This document shows positions 13,001 through 24,282 of a stretch of DNA of 64,000 bases, piece by piece (within the stretch, counting starts at the first letter, position 1; every line of letters begins with the position of its first letter). The notes under the pieces are model-generated. The model ran no database searches. It was not told where the DNA came from and saw only the letters and a list, made by a program, of their open reading frames with translations. Source of the DNA: Pyrenochaeta sp. MPI-SDFR-AT-0127. Its lineage: Eukaryota > Ascomycota > Dothideomycetes > Pleosporales > Cucurbitariaceae. Position numbers and translations under genes: made by a program. Location of the stretch: positions 124,001 to 188,000 of the forward strand of contig JAGTJM010000022.1 of the NCBI GenBank assembly GCA_020747015.1, in the 5' to 3' direction.

Positions 13001-13198
13001 GGGCGGGCCGTTGTGTAGGTAGGAAGGGTCATTTAGCGGGGAGCGGGCGTACCTGTCTCCACTCGGAGAGACAGAGCGTTCGATGCTGCGCTTCGGGCGA
13101 GGAGGGATCTTGGGAACGTCCAAGACAGAGGTGGGAGCCGGCGCAGAGCTATCCTGAGCCCGGGCTGGGCGAGGCGGTATTGTTGGAGGAGCACTCAT
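10058..13198 (-). CDS. AIM21: Aim21-like actin patch protein
   Basis: This is a large disordered, proline-rich protein of about 1028 aa from exons 12223-13198 and 10058-12168. The N-terminus (PPTIPPRPARA, then VPKIPPRPKRS) and the following ARSPLN segment match fungal 'altered inheritance of mitochondria protein 21'. Many PxxPxR-type SH3-ligand motifs (IPARPNIPARP, IIPDRPKPQVPARP) fit its known role at cortical actin patches, where yeast Aim21 with Tda2 limits barbed-end assembly. Two blocks carry an FPSQD(I/V)WED(T/A)P motif, a possible conserved binding element. Near the C-terminus are three 11-residue tandem repeats. The 54-nt intron (12169-12222) keeps phase through LGLG/TSREA. The gene has no predicted globular domain, so the assignment rests on the N-terminal and proline motifs. 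Confidence 0.8.
10303..10404 (-). repeat. 33-bp tandem repeat in AIM21-like gene
   Basis: About three imperfect 33-bp units encode the 11-residue motif AVEAPLSKVPS with V/I and P/S/T variation. They lie in the disordered C-terminal part. Confidence 0.75.
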
Positions 13199-14772
13199 TG
13201 TGTGTGGGTATTTGCTGGTTTGGTATGCGGGGAGGAGTGAGGGCTTGAGAGATTGCGGGAGCTGTAAGGTGTCGTAGTGTCAGTGACGCACTCGGACAAT
13301 TGGAACGTTTGAAACGCAGAATGTGAGATAAGCAGCTTGGGCTTGGCCGGCAAATCGAAGATAGCAGATTTGGTCGTAGAAACTGCTCAGCGCCTTGCAG
13401 TTCTAGATCGGCCAATGGGTAGCCGGCCAATAAGCGCAGCTGCGATCAGGAGCCATTGAGGCGGGACAAAGCGGCCGCATATTGGTACTCACCGAAAGCA
13501 CGCAATGAAGGCAAAGACTGTAGAGCACGTTGGCGTGAGGGAAAGGCCAGGCGATGTGGGCAAGTCAATAGGCGCAAATGCGTCGGCCTCGTGAAGCTGG
13601 GGGCCTGCACTTATGTAGCAGAGAGCTCTAGGACCCGCAGCTTGCATCATGCGTGGGGATGGCGTAAGGACGTTCTTGCGTGCAGGAGCCATCATCAGCT
13701 CCTAAAAAACTTGCAGAGCAGCTGTCCGACCCCTGGCCTTTCAAGGCCCAGGAACCATCTGGCCCGCCCTCGTTTGTGTAGGAAAAGGACGCAACGCTCC
13801 AATACCGCGCCCGCTATTACTATTTGCTGTCACAGCCACGGACACCTACCCGCTACCCTGCATCGGGAACCATGCGACGTTTGGCCATCACACATTGGAC
13901 ATGTTTTGCTCCATCAAATGGGCCAGCTCCAAAGTCTTTCCACTCGTCCTCTGGATGCAAATGCCTCCAATTCACCATCACCGGCACGCAGAATCTGCAG
14001 CAAGCTGGCGTGAGCCACGCCTCTGCTAAGCCGTTAGTATCTTAGCGTTCCCCGCGCTTGATCACCTGGAGCGCAAGTTGTGGTTCCCAGCAAACATCCT
14101 GGCCATTCATCGTCATTCGAATGGCGAGCAGGTGCCAGCTGAGAACTATTGGAGATTCCGCGGCATAGCGGAGATGTCACTTGCAACGCAGTACCCGTAG
14201 CATCCTTGGGTCGACGACCTCTAGGAGAGCCGTTAGTCAAACAGCTTCGTCGATTGAATAACTCGGCTGTGGTGACTCGAGGTGTTATATAACAGGCTTA
14301 TTCTCTTGCAACTATATCCCCGTGTTTGTGATGAGGGAAACTACAACGTCATAATATCATGTCGGCGTCTTCGTACTTAACACAGATGATTTCACACGCC
14401 ATTAAACCCCCGCTTAACACAGCATACTTCACAAAGTATACTCAGACGCCAGGGAAACACTTTGGTCGTGAAATAATTGATACTTCCTTTTACCCAGCTA
14501 GATGGCGTTCTAGCCCACCCAGAGTCCTGATAGGAGTGTATTGAAAGATGATACCGAAAACGCCAAGTCATTGAATGATGGTACAAAACACCCAAGTCAC
14601 TTCCTCAATAGCAGACCATCGTGCTGCAATTGTAACATTTGTTGTGTTACATCCCGCTTCTCTGCTCGCCCGTCATGTGGAGCAGTGTACCATACCCTCC
14701 GCAATCATCATCAGTGCACTTCTTGTTGCTTCTGAATCTCCCGTAAACTTTGGAGTCGGTGCGTCCCACTTT
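13199..14772. other. Spacer between AIM21-like and TVP18
   Basis: This 1.57-kb stretch contains the promoter of the AIM21-like gene and the 3' UTR of TVP18. A 185-codon plus-strand frame (13456-14013) is present but is rich in Arg, Cys and His with no protein-like pattern. A TTATATAA box lies near 14286. I see no RNA gene. Confidence 0.35.
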
Positions 14773-15558
14773 TTATATAATCATTTGTGCAACGCCCTGG
14801 CCTCCCAGTGTCTTGCTGCCCTGGAATTGCTGGCCCTTGAATCCAGCAAGCGCATAGAAGATAGCAGCGATCAACAAAAAGATTGCCGCAACAATCAAGC
14901 TTGTTGCCATGGCTACGATGCTGACCCACTGTATTGCACTCATGGCGAGATAGATAGCGGCGCGCATGTAGTTCGAACTGAATTTGCGAATGAAGGTATC
15001 GAACTTGGCGGAGGTTGGGCAGATGCGGAGGAGGAGGGGTATCTCGATGAAGATGATGATGAAGGCGCATACCCTATCAAAGCGGTTAAATAAGATACTT
15101 CATCCAATAGACAGGAAAAGAGGAGCGTACAAGCAGACAATGCTAAAAGCGATCACGAAGTTGGCGTGGAAGATGTTGGCAATTCCTAGCGCAAAGCATA
15201 GAAATATACACAGTACCCCGGTCCTAGTGAAACGATGTTAGCATATACTAACACATATAACCAGAAGGATCCGAATCAAGAATAAGTGGTGGAGCCCGGG
15301 ATCGAAGGATGCTGTCAGGACGATGTTTTGGAACAACAACCTGCCGTCATCGAGGATAGCTTCCTTTGGTGATCACAGCGATATCTGCGGGATATTCTCG
15401 AATGAACTATGGCGATTCACGGCAGATAGAATGGGAAGGTGACTGACCATTGACCGTATATGCCTGCAAAGAGTTCTTGTCAGCAGCAGCTCCATAGTGT
15501 TTTGGCCAGTGGGTTTCTTACTGAAATTCCGCGACTTGAACTCCTCTGCGAGCGTCAT
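14773..15558 (-). CDS. TVP18: Golgi membrane protein Tvp18
   Basis: This is a small four-helix Golgi membrane protein of the Tlg2-vesicle set, about 148 aa. Exons are 15522-15558, 15448-15463, 15131-15223 and 14773-15073. The spliced protein begins MTLAEEFKSRNFSIYGQW and continues with membrane segments around GVLCIFLCFALGIANIF and AFIIIFIEIPLLLRICPTS. It ends in the conserved KTLGGQGVAQMII. These motifs are diagnostic of TVP18. Exon 2 is only 16 nt (encoding the SIYGQW segment), but phase and conservation require it. Intron 2 is unusually long at 224 nt. The gene is divergent from TAD2. Confidence 0.93.
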
Positions 15559-16201
15559 GTTTGCGATTTAGATTCTGTAGTGCCCTGGGAACAACTCTGT
15601 GTACACAGATCGATGTCGTGGATTGATGTTGGCAGCTCAGCCGTTAAAGGTTTGTGGACGGCGCAAGCTGAATGGAGCTCTGGAGGTGGATCAGGCGAGC
15701 TTGGCTGGATCGGTATCCGAATTTTAGATATATCGGTGGGGCGTTGGCGTACGTAGCACGGTGCGTAAGGTAATGGTGGCTATGCAATCGGTCCTGGACG
15801 TGGCTATCCTGTTGCCTTGCGGTTGCGATGGGTGATGTGCTCAGAGGCGGAGTTGCGGCTTCCAGAAGTTCCACGTAACTACGGCATGGGTGGCCCTTGC
15901 CGAAACCGTCTTGGGTTGCGAACGAGCACTGGCTCGGCAACTCACACTTCAAGAACACCGACTTGCACTTTTCCGTTTCAGATCCTCGTATGGTCGCAGT
16001 TTCTTCATGTTTGGGAAGACTCTTTGGCAAGAGAAGGAACCATGGACCACTCTCCTTGTTGCTTCTGCCGCGCTCGGCCTGGTCCTCTACTCTCTCCATA
16101 CCAGGCCGCCGCCGACAGCGAGCAACTCGAAACCGTCTCAGGTGGATGAGCGGTTGTGCCAAGACGCAGACGCCTCAGACATAGACCAGTTTCCAAACAC
16201 T
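15559..16201. promoter_or_regulatory. Divergent TVP18/TAD2 promoter region
   Basis: This 643-bp spacer lies between the two starts. From 15836 onward the TAD2 frame stays open, so part of the spacer may be an N-terminal extension of TAD2 (see that entry). Confidence 0.4.
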
Positions 16202-16978
16202 ATGAAGGCCGAGGAGAGGGTGTATCATGAACGCTTCATGCGAGAGGCTATCGCCATGGTGAATCACACCCTTCACACCTTAGCTGTTCACTCTTTTACG
16301 CCTTGCCCAGTCATTTATTCACACAACCTCTGCTGACTCATCATTGGGCAGGCCGAACTCGCACTGAAGAGCGACGAGACGCCTGTCGGCTGTGTTTTCG
16401 TCAAAGATGGTGAGATCATCGGCCGAGGGATGAACGAGACGAATCGAACCTTGAACGGCACTCGGCATGCCGAATTCGTTGCAATTGCTGGCATCTTGTC
16501 GAAGAACCAAGTCAGCGTCCTCAACGAGACAGACCTTTATGTCACGGTTGAGCCATGCGTCATGTGTGCCTCCATGTTGCGCCAATATGGAATTCGTGCT
16601 GTGTACTTTGGGTGCTGGAATGAGAGGTTTGGTGGAACTGGGGGCGTACTGAACATTCACTCAGAGTAATTAATCCATGTCGCGCTCTCCTCAGGAATCA
16701 CGATGCTAACCTTATATAGCCCCAGCGTCGACAAGCCATACCCTGTTACCGGCGGCATCTTCCGTGAGGAAGCCATTATGTTATTGCGGAAATTCTACGT
16801 TCAGGAAAATGAGAAGGCACCGGAGCCAAAGCAGAAGAAAACGAGGGAGCTGAAGACGGAGATCCTGCCTATGGACGTCCACCATCCGAAGCCGACTCCA
16901 TCACCGGCCCTTCAAACATCGTCTGCTTCTACCTCTACCTCTTCTGTTCCAACTGTTGGTACACCAGCTCTTTCATGA
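16202..16978 (+). CDS. TAD2: tRNA adenosine deaminase Tad2 (ADAT2)
   Basis: This is the catalytic subunit that converts adenosine 34 to inosine in tRNA anticodons, working with Tad3. Exons are 16202-16258, 16352-16665 and 16720-16978, about 209 aa. The cytidine-deaminase fold shows the zinc ligands in TRHAEFVAI (HAE, proton shuttle Glu) and in EPCVMCASM (PCxxC). GCWNERFGGTGG follows, as in ADAT2 proteins. The C-terminal 70 residues are charged and Ser/Thr/Pro-rich. I start at the ATG in MKAEERVYHERFMREAI. An upstream in-frame ATG at 16007 would add 65 residues with a hydrophobic stretch (TTLLVASAALGLVLYSL). Intron 2 contains a perfect TGCTAAC branch site. Confidence 0.9.
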
Positions 16979-17596
16979 ACGAAAACATCAAGTGAACGTA
17001 CACACCGAGCAACATGTACATCACTTTCTCATAAAGGCTCTATCACACTTCCGGATGCAGCATTTTCGTCTACAAGTGTAAATTCGCACTTTTCACCAAT
17101 GGCAACTATCCTATCAAAGGAGTTGTGTCGTTGATTCCTTCTGCTGTACCTCACGGTGAGTGTGTGTTCACACGAGGTCGTTTTTATACAGGTGTCAGGG
17201 CTATATGTACGCTCATGAAGCAAGTGTGATGTGAAATTGTACTCTGCTTGTCTAGAATACTGCTGGAGATCGAACGTGACTCGTGGAAAAGTTATTAATG
17301 CAAATACAGTAGAAATAAAATGCCAGTTGCTGTACAACGAAGTACAAATAAAATCACATCTAGGTGATGCAATGAACCAAAGCTGTACGTGACAGTGGGG
17401 AAAGAAGAGATACCAGTAGCTTCACCGAGCCGCCCTGAGCATTCGTTTGAGCATTAATGGTTGTCCAGAACAAAGTGGGTATAGCAAAATATAGGTGGGT
17501 ATCTTGAATCAAATCGGTGATGATGCTCCAAACGATACGCAGACAGACGGTCATGCAGGTAAGCGTACCAGGGGTGAATATCGGCTGTGCCAGAGG
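16979..17596. other. Convergent spacer TAD2 / Rab gene
   Basis: This 618-bp stretch holds two facing 3' UTRs. It is AT-rich around 17270-17350. No gene is seen. Confidence 0.4.
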
Positions 17597-18762
17597 TTAA
17601 CAACACTTCCCTCCCTTGCTCTTCCGTACTCGGTCAATATCCTCTTCCCATTCTTGCTGGTGGCCACCGACACCGGGGGTAGTAGGAAACCCTAGCCAAC
17701 TTCGCCTTTTATCTCCCATGCCTACTCGGAAGCTCCCATTCCCATTTCCAGGGTAATCAAAGTATCCATTGACATTGCCGTTACTGTCCATGCCGGGGGT
17801 GACGCCAGCCATGGCGAGTTGTCTCTGCTCTTGCTCTTGCTTTTTTTGTTGTTGCTCGACTAACTTCCTGGTGATGACCCGGAAGACCTCGTCTACACCC
17901 TCGCCATCCTTTGCGCTAATCTCATGGCAACAGTCCCAGCCAATGTCTTGGCCCCAAAATCCGCTCGATCTGTTACTCTGCGGTGACGCCATTCCACCGC
18001 TCTGGAAGGCTGCGGGTGCCACAGAGCCCCATCCGTTCGCCTGGCCAGCCTGCACTTGTCCGTTCTGGACTGGATATAGGTTCTCAGCTACATAAGCAAT
18101 GCAGCGCTCGAACGGTACTTTGCGCTTCGAGGGATCTTCCGCGACAACGTCGGATTTGGTGCCTACTACGTGCAGGATTATGTCGTCTCCGAGGTTGGTC
18201 TTGAGTTCTTTAAGCCAGCGGCCCATTTCCTCAAAGGATTGCGGGTCGGTGATGTCATAACAGAGGACGGCTGCGTTTGCACCTATTCAAAATTTTGTCA
18301 GCAAAGTAAAGTTGATTGTGTTGCAAAGTGGTCAGATTGAGCTGAGGCCATCGCCTCGGCACCCAACTACACTACAAAGTTTAGGCATTTGGGCCCCCAA
18401 GCCAGGGTACCGCGGCATAAAAACAAAGTGTACCCGAAACGTTGGGCAGAAAAGGGGGCGACCAGCGACAAGTGACATGTCCATATTTTGAAGGTATAGC
18501 GATGGGTGGCTGCGAGCGTACCTCTGTAATATAGCTTTGAGATGGACCTAAACCTCTCTTGCCCAGCCGTGTCCCATATCTGTAGTCGAACGACTGTCGA
18601 TGTATCAATGTCCACCACTCTCTTCGTCAAGAACGATGCGCCGATTGTAGACTGTGTCGTAGGTGGTGTGTATGAGTTTTTGACGTAGCGATGGACGAGT
18701 GAAGTCTTCCCAACGCCCTGGCTACCTAAGACCACAATCTTTGCCTCGAGGCTGTTCGACAT
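17597..18762 (-). CDS. Rab-family small GTPase, Rab21-like
   Basis: This is a membrane-trafficking GTPase of about 308 aa from exons 18522-18762 and 17597-18282. All G motifs are visible: P-loop GSQGVGKTS (13-21), switch I followed by IGASFLTKR, WDTAGQERF, GTKSD and EISAK. It ends in KCC for double geranylgeranylation. The ASFLTK segment recalls Rab21. It is about 100 residues longer than a usual Rab. One insert (a Gly/Ser/Gln-rich stretch between VAENLYP and the SAK motif) and a glutamine-rich, Gly/Asn-rich C-terminal tail account for this. The 239-nt intron falls right after KLYYR. The Rab subclass is inference. Confidence 0.88.
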
Positions 18763-19696
18763 GGTGGACTAGAGCAGCGCAGAGGGCTGAAGGGGTGTAT
18801 GTGGGCGATTTCTCCTCGTGCAGAAATCGAAGAAGGAAACGAAGTAGTGGGAAACAGGCTGTGGTCAAGTATGTGCAGTCACCAATGTTGGGCTTTGAGT
18901 CCGGGCGTCAGTGGTCTGTTGGCAGGGGGGTCGCAAAACAACTCTCATGGCGTGAGGTAAGAAACGTGGCATAGACGAGTGTGAGTATTCTCAGAGGGTT
19001 GACGTAGGTGCAAGAGGAGGAACTTTAGGCAATGCTATCAACAAGTGACATACCTAGCCAACGCGCTTGCGGCATAATGTCTTGGCCTTGGAGCCATGTG
19101 ACGGACGCCTCTCGCGGTGTGGATGCGGCGCGGATGGGTAAATGGGCGCGGCCATCGTGATCGCAACATGGTAATCATGAAGGAAGACAGGATGTCGATG
19201 TTCCGTCAAGAATAGCGCGTCCAGGTGCAGGCGATGCACGTCATTGTCCAGGTTTCGATGGTCGTTCCCTGCGTGTCGGAGGTGCAGCACGTCTGATTGG
19301 AAGTCCTTCCCTATGACCGAGACTGTGTGCTAAGAACTTTCGCTGGTGGCCATGCTCCTATGAGCAGGATGGAATTACAAACGCCCGAGACGGGTTGCTC
19401 CTTTTGACAGCCCGTGCTGGCCGGACCAGTACTCGTCTCGTCTCGTCCCGCACATATGGGGCATAACTCGCCCGTGAGCAGCATCCGAAGCTCGTTGCGG
19501 GGATCGATGTCCCGAGCTAAACCTCCACAAGCAATGCGGCCGTCATTATCCGCCCATCTTGCATTCTAGTCTGGAAATAAATCAAATCGCCTCCGTTCCT
19601 TTTCAATCATCTCGTTGCCTCTACACTTTGTCTCTTTGACGTCCTTTGCGTGGTTACCGGTTCCATTGACCTCACGCCACCCATATCCTCGCTACA
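18763..19696. promoter_or_regulatory. Divergent spacer Rab gene / lactate dehydrogenase
   Basis: This 934-bp region carries both promoters. Just upstream of the dehydrogenase (about 19560-19690) the plus strand is pyrimidine-rich, as in many fungal core promoters. No gene is seen. Confidence 0.4.
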
Positions 19697-21279
19697 ATGA
19701 ACCACGATAGCAACAACACCCAGGCGGTCAAGCTCACCGGCGACGAAATCGCAAAGCACAACAACAGGGACTCATGCTGGGTCATTGTTCATGGTCGTGC
19801 CTACGACGTCACCGAGTTCCTTCCTGAGCATCCGGGAGGCCCCAAAATTATCCTGAAGTACGCTGGCAAAGATGCGACGGAAGAGTATGAGCCCATTCAT
19901 CCTCCCGACACACTCGAAAAGTATCTGGACAAGTCGAAGCATCTGGGAGAGGTGGACATGAACACGGTAGAGCAGGAAGAGAAGAAATTTGACCCAGAGG
20001 AAGCCGAAAGACAAAAGCGCATCGAGCGCATGCCAATCTTGGAGCAGTGCTACAATCTGATGGACTTTGAGGCCGTTGCACGCAAGGTCATGAAGAAGAC
20101 AGCATGGGCATACTACTCGAGTGGTGCAGATGATGAGATTGTGAGCTCGCTAGCGTCTTGTATTCGGAGGACATCTGGCTAACAGCTCCACAGACTATGC
20201 GAGAGAATCACAGCGCCTTCCACAAAATCTGGTTTCGCCCAAGGGTGCTCGTAGACGTCGAGAAGGTCGACATGACCACTACCATGCTCGGTACGAAAGT
20301 CGACATGCCCTACTACGTTACCGCGACAGCGTTGGGAAAGCTCGGCAACCCAGAGGGCGAAGTCATCCTCACTCGCGGTGCAAAGAAACACAATGTCATC
20401 CAAATGATCCCTACGCTTGCATCCTGCTCCTTCGATGAGATTCTGGACGCAGCAGAAGATGGGCAGTGCCAGTGGCTCCAGCTCTATGTGAACAAGGACC
20501 GAGAAGTCACAAAACGAATCGTGCAGCACGCCGAGAAGCGTGGCTGCAAGGGACTATTCATCACTGTTGATGCGCCGCAGCTCGGCCGTCGCGAGAAAGA
20601 CATGCGGAGTAAGTTCGACGACGTGGGGAGCAATGTCCAGAACACCGGCGGTGAAGATGTAGACCGAAGCCAGGGCGCCGCACGAGCCATCTCGTCCTTC
20701 ATTGACCCGAGCCTCAGCTGGAAGGACATTCCCTGGTTCAGGAGCATTACTAAGATGCCCATCATTCTCAAGGGTGTGCAGTGCGTCGAAGACGTTATTC
20801 GCGCTGTAGAGGTTGGCGTAGAAGGCGTTGTCCTTTCAAATCACGGAGGTCGCCAGCTTGATTTCGCCCGCTCCGGTATCGAGGTCCTCGCTGAAGTTAT
20901 GCCGGTCCTGCGCCAACGCGGATGGCAAGATCGCATCGAGGTCTACATCGATGGCGGTGTACGCCGTGCGACAGATATCATCAAGGCTGTTGCTCTGGGT
21001 GCCAAGGGCGTTGGTATTGGTCGACCGTTCCTGTACGCTATGTCAGCGTATGGTCTCCCTGGTGTGGACCGTGCGATGCAGTTGTTGAGGGACGAGATGG
21101 AGATGAACATGCGGTTGATTGGTGCTTCAAGCATCTCAGAACTGAACCCTTCGATGCTGGACACAAGAGGTTTGAGCTCGCATATCGCACCTGTGCCTTT
21201 TGATACGCTTGGGTTGAACGTTTACGATCCGCTCATTGGACCTCAGGAGTCGGTTGTCAAGGAGAAGTCGAAGTTGTAG
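19697..21279 (+). CDS. FMN-dependent L-lactate dehydrogenase (flavocytochrome b2 type)
   Basis: This enzyme oxidises an L-2-hydroxy acid, probably lactate to pyruvate. Exons are 19697-20140 and 20194-21279, about 509 aa. Residues 10-85 are a cytochrome b5 domain with heme ligands His45 (EHPGG) and His68. The rest is an FMN-binding alpha-hydroxy-acid oxidase barrel with ITVDAPQLGRRE, the catalytic SNHGGRQLD (base His and substrate Arg) and VYIDGGVRRATDIIKAVALGAKGVGIGRPFLY. The protein lacks the long mitochondrial presequence of yeast Cyb2, so it may be cytosolic. It borders the peptide cluster to its right but is probably an ordinary flank gene. Confidence 0.93.
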
Positions 21280-21537
21280 ACCATTATAGATAGCCTTGTT
21301 AGTTACACTGTATATATAGATTTTCATTTTAAGCTTAGCCTGCTCATGACAGGCCTGATCTCCATTTGCACCCTCTCAAGGTCGCGTCCCATAACGATTC
21401 CTCGCTAGTGAAGCAACAGCAAAGAAAGAAGTTACGTTTCTGCTCATTCTAAGTTCGATAGCATAGAAGCATCCATTCGTGACACAATCCAAACTCCGCC
21501 TCTATAGTCGAGATTACCCTCTACTCAAGACTGACGC

Positions 21538-22920
21538 CTAAAGATCGCCATCATTCCATGTGACTACGACCACTCCAGTTAATGGATTCTTTTGAATCCG
21601 CTCTGCTTTGAAATCTACAAATCTCTCATCAGCGCTCTCAACTATCGCTTTCCAGTCTTGAACCTCGCGCTCTCTAGAATTGAAAAGAGATAGCATGATA
21701 GCATCCATGGACCTACAATAATGTTAGTTCTATTCGATGAAAGAAGAATATTATGCCTACCTAATCTGCATCTCTTGAAGCAGGGGCAAGCTACCAGGAT
21801 CAGACAACAAGTGATCCTGGATCACAACCTTCGCGCCTCGCTTCAGAGCTGGAATCAGCTGCTTCAAGATTTTAATGCAGTACTTATCCGGCCAGTCATG
21901 AAGAACAAATCGTAGCAAATACACATCTGCGTGGATCACCGGTTGCTCGGTGAACATGTCGTGGTCCATGAAGCTCACTCTATCCGCAACTTCCTCCGGA
22001 ACGCCTGCGTCTGCATCCTTCACAACTTCAGCCATATCTTGCACGATGAATTTCAAATGTTTGAACAGTTGAGCAAGATGTACAGAAACGTGCCCGCGGG
22101 ACCCACCGATATCGACCACGGTACTTCCCTCCTGCAGACCCTCCCACTCAAAATACTGCGCCAGTGCATCGAGACTAGCTTTCGAAGTCGACGACATGGC
22201 GCCGGAAAATCGTTTGGCGCGCTCTGTATTTGCGTTCAGATACTCAAAGGTATTCAAAGTTGTGCCATTTGCCAACGCGTAGCCTGTCACATTCGGCTCC
22301 TCGCTCTTTTCTGCCATTGCATCAACCGCTCTAGAATGCGCTGGCCAACATTCGGCGAAAGTAAGGCCCATGATGTCACTCACTTGATCGCTTTCGCTAA
22401 GTAGTCTTGAGGCTGCCGTGTGCGCGATAAAGCCGGGGTTGGGCTCATGAAAGACTCGATGGTGAACTGCTACGTATCGAAGAATGCGCTTCACATCGTG
22501 CTCGAGTAGTCCACATTTGTTTGCGAGGTCGTCGAAGGATATTGTACCTGTCTTTGGAACAAAGGATGCAATGTTAAAACGATAGATTGCCGCCAGGGGC
22601 GCAAAATTAGACTTGATTCCGGTTAGCAATTATATCGTTGCGTGGAAATGAGACAGTGGTATGACCTCCGGGAGCAAAGCTTTCACTGGTCCTTCGAGTA
22701 GCTGTCTAAGTTCGATAGCCGCTTCTAGAACTGCAATCTTCGCTTTGTCAACCTCAGGCGTTGCGTTGCGAATAGGCTCTTTAGGAGCATCGGGTTCAAA
22801 CGATGGCTCAGGAAGACCGTTAGCTTGTATATGTGTATCAATCACCTGTGTTTGAGCAGCGATTGTGCGCGCGAGCAAGGCGATGCGCGAATGTTGCGTG
22901 GCTGTTCTTAGATCTGACAT
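21538..22920 (-). CDS. SAM-dependent O-methyltransferase (cluster)
   Basis: This is a plant/fungal class II O-methyltransferase of about 426 aa, of the sterigmatocystin 8-O-methyltransferase type. Exons are 22666-22920, 21761-22611 and 21538-21712. The first intron is 54 nt with branch site GCTAAC. The N-terminal part is the winged-helix dimerisation domain (LAAIYRFNIASFVP). The C-terminal Rossmann domain shows the SAM motif VVDIGGSRGHVS and the catalytic histidine in RFVLHDWPDKYC. In the third exon, MQIRSMDAIMLSLF and ADERF match the family end. As the leftmost gene of the cluster it could methylate a tyrosine-derived phenol of the peptide. That role is inferred only from position. Confidence 0.88.
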
Positions 22921-23299
22921 TATTTCGTGCACATAGGATATTAGGTACCAGGATGTAAGACATTGGAAGAAACTCGGTAGAACGAGACATATTTATGCTT
23001 ACAGTGCTCCTGATCACGTGGAAAGCCTCACAAGAATGTTTTGATCTATTTTTTCGAGACTTTGGTCTAGGATAAAACTCTTCAGTTTGTCTGCAGTTCG
23101 TATTATGAGGCCAGCCATCTTTGGAAGGACTTCAGGCCAGGACTGGCAGATTGTTGCGCGTACAAAGCACGAAGTCTTTCGAAGACAAGTCTATCACTTC
23201 ATAAAAACTACCCAAGATTACTGTACAGTTAACAACACCGTCTATGACAATATGAGCTTCAAGATATTGCAGTTTCTGAACCAGTCCACGAGTGACAAA
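22921..23299. other. Spacer O-methyltransferase / UstYa-A
   Basis: This 379-bp region upstream of the O-methyltransferase also holds the 3' UTR of the next minus-strand gene. No further feature is seen. Confidence 0.35.
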
Positions 23300-24282
23300 T
23301 CACTTTCCGGGGGCCACCTCAAACTTGTCCTTTGCGAAGCCATACTGTGAATTTGGCCCATACCTCCTCTCAAGTTCTATGAGCGGCCTTGTATCCCTAC
23401 AGTATCTGACTTCAGCTCCACCATCAATCACTTTCACGAACTTTCCGTTGTCCAATGGACCCGGCTGAAGAGACACACTCTCCAGTGTTGGGTCTGCATA
23501 GCACATAATAGACTGCGACATGGTAAGCTTCTGAGCTATTCAAGACGATTACTGAACATACCTCGCGAAGATAGTCAAAGCAATGCCTATCCAATTATTT
23601 GTGGTTAGCTTCTGTCTCATAGCGCTTTAAGTCTATGCTAAACTCACGGCCAGTGTGCGTCATCGCGCCAGTCAGTACCAATATCAACGCCTTCTTTCGC
23701 AAGCTGTAGTGCTCTACGCATGCCCGCTAAGCAGTGCATCTGGTGAAACCTGTTGTAACTTTAGCTGATAGTCTTTTGGGATGCTTGGATGTTCTACATT
23801 GCAATGCCTTTCAAAGTAGTATTCCCTTTACCGTCAGGAAGCCTAATGTTACCGGTCGACATCAATTGATGCTCCTGCCAAAGATAGTCTGTCTCATGGT
23901 CAAGACTCATGTATCGAAGATCACGAAAGAACCGTGTTTTGACCAGGTTTTGATGCTTCCATGTGTCACTGAGCTGATGATTCCCAGCTGGAGGGTCGTC
24001 CAAGTGAGCATGCAGCGGAGGTTTCTCAGTCCCGGAGCATATCTGTGAGGGGACATTGTTTTGGATGGCGGTGACTAGTAGAATAATAGAGATGGCCGTC
24101 ATGAACAATGAGTAGAACTTCCAGAACGAATTATTGTTTGTTGGCCATGAGAAGCGTTTCCGCCGTCCACGTGGGAAGGGACTGTCATCTCCTGTCAATG
24201 GATAATCTTCAAGATCTTCGGACGACGAAGATCGGGTTTGTTCAAGGTTATCTGAGATATTCTTTTGCTCAGTGAAAGACAT
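23300..24282 (-). CDS. UstYa-like (DUF3328) oxidase A
   Basis: This is a membrane-anchored protein of the UstYa family, which performs oxidative cyclisation in fungal ribosomal peptide pathways. Exons are 23798-24282, 23648-23749, 23562-23586 and 23300-23512, about 274 aa. A charged cytosolic N-terminus is followed by one membrane segment (FYSLFMTAISIILLVTAI) and a lumenal domain. Both family HxxHC motifs are present: HQMHC in exon 2, and HWPHC formed across the exon 2/exon 3 junction, followed by FDYLRE. Then comes SIMCYADPTLE at the start of exon 4. The 25-nt exon 3 is needed to complete the second motif. It is transcribed in the same direction as UstYa-B and the O-methyltransferase. Confidence 0.9.

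Noticed and set aside
13456..14013. 185-codon plus-strand frame
   Set aside because: Composition is Arg/Cys/His-heavy with no motif, splice partner or membrane pattern; judged chance.
15224..15447. Intronic snoRNA in the long TVP18 intron
   Set aside because: On the minus strand a CGATGAC and a CTGA occur about 45 nt apart, but the C-box is imperfect and no terminal stem is visible.
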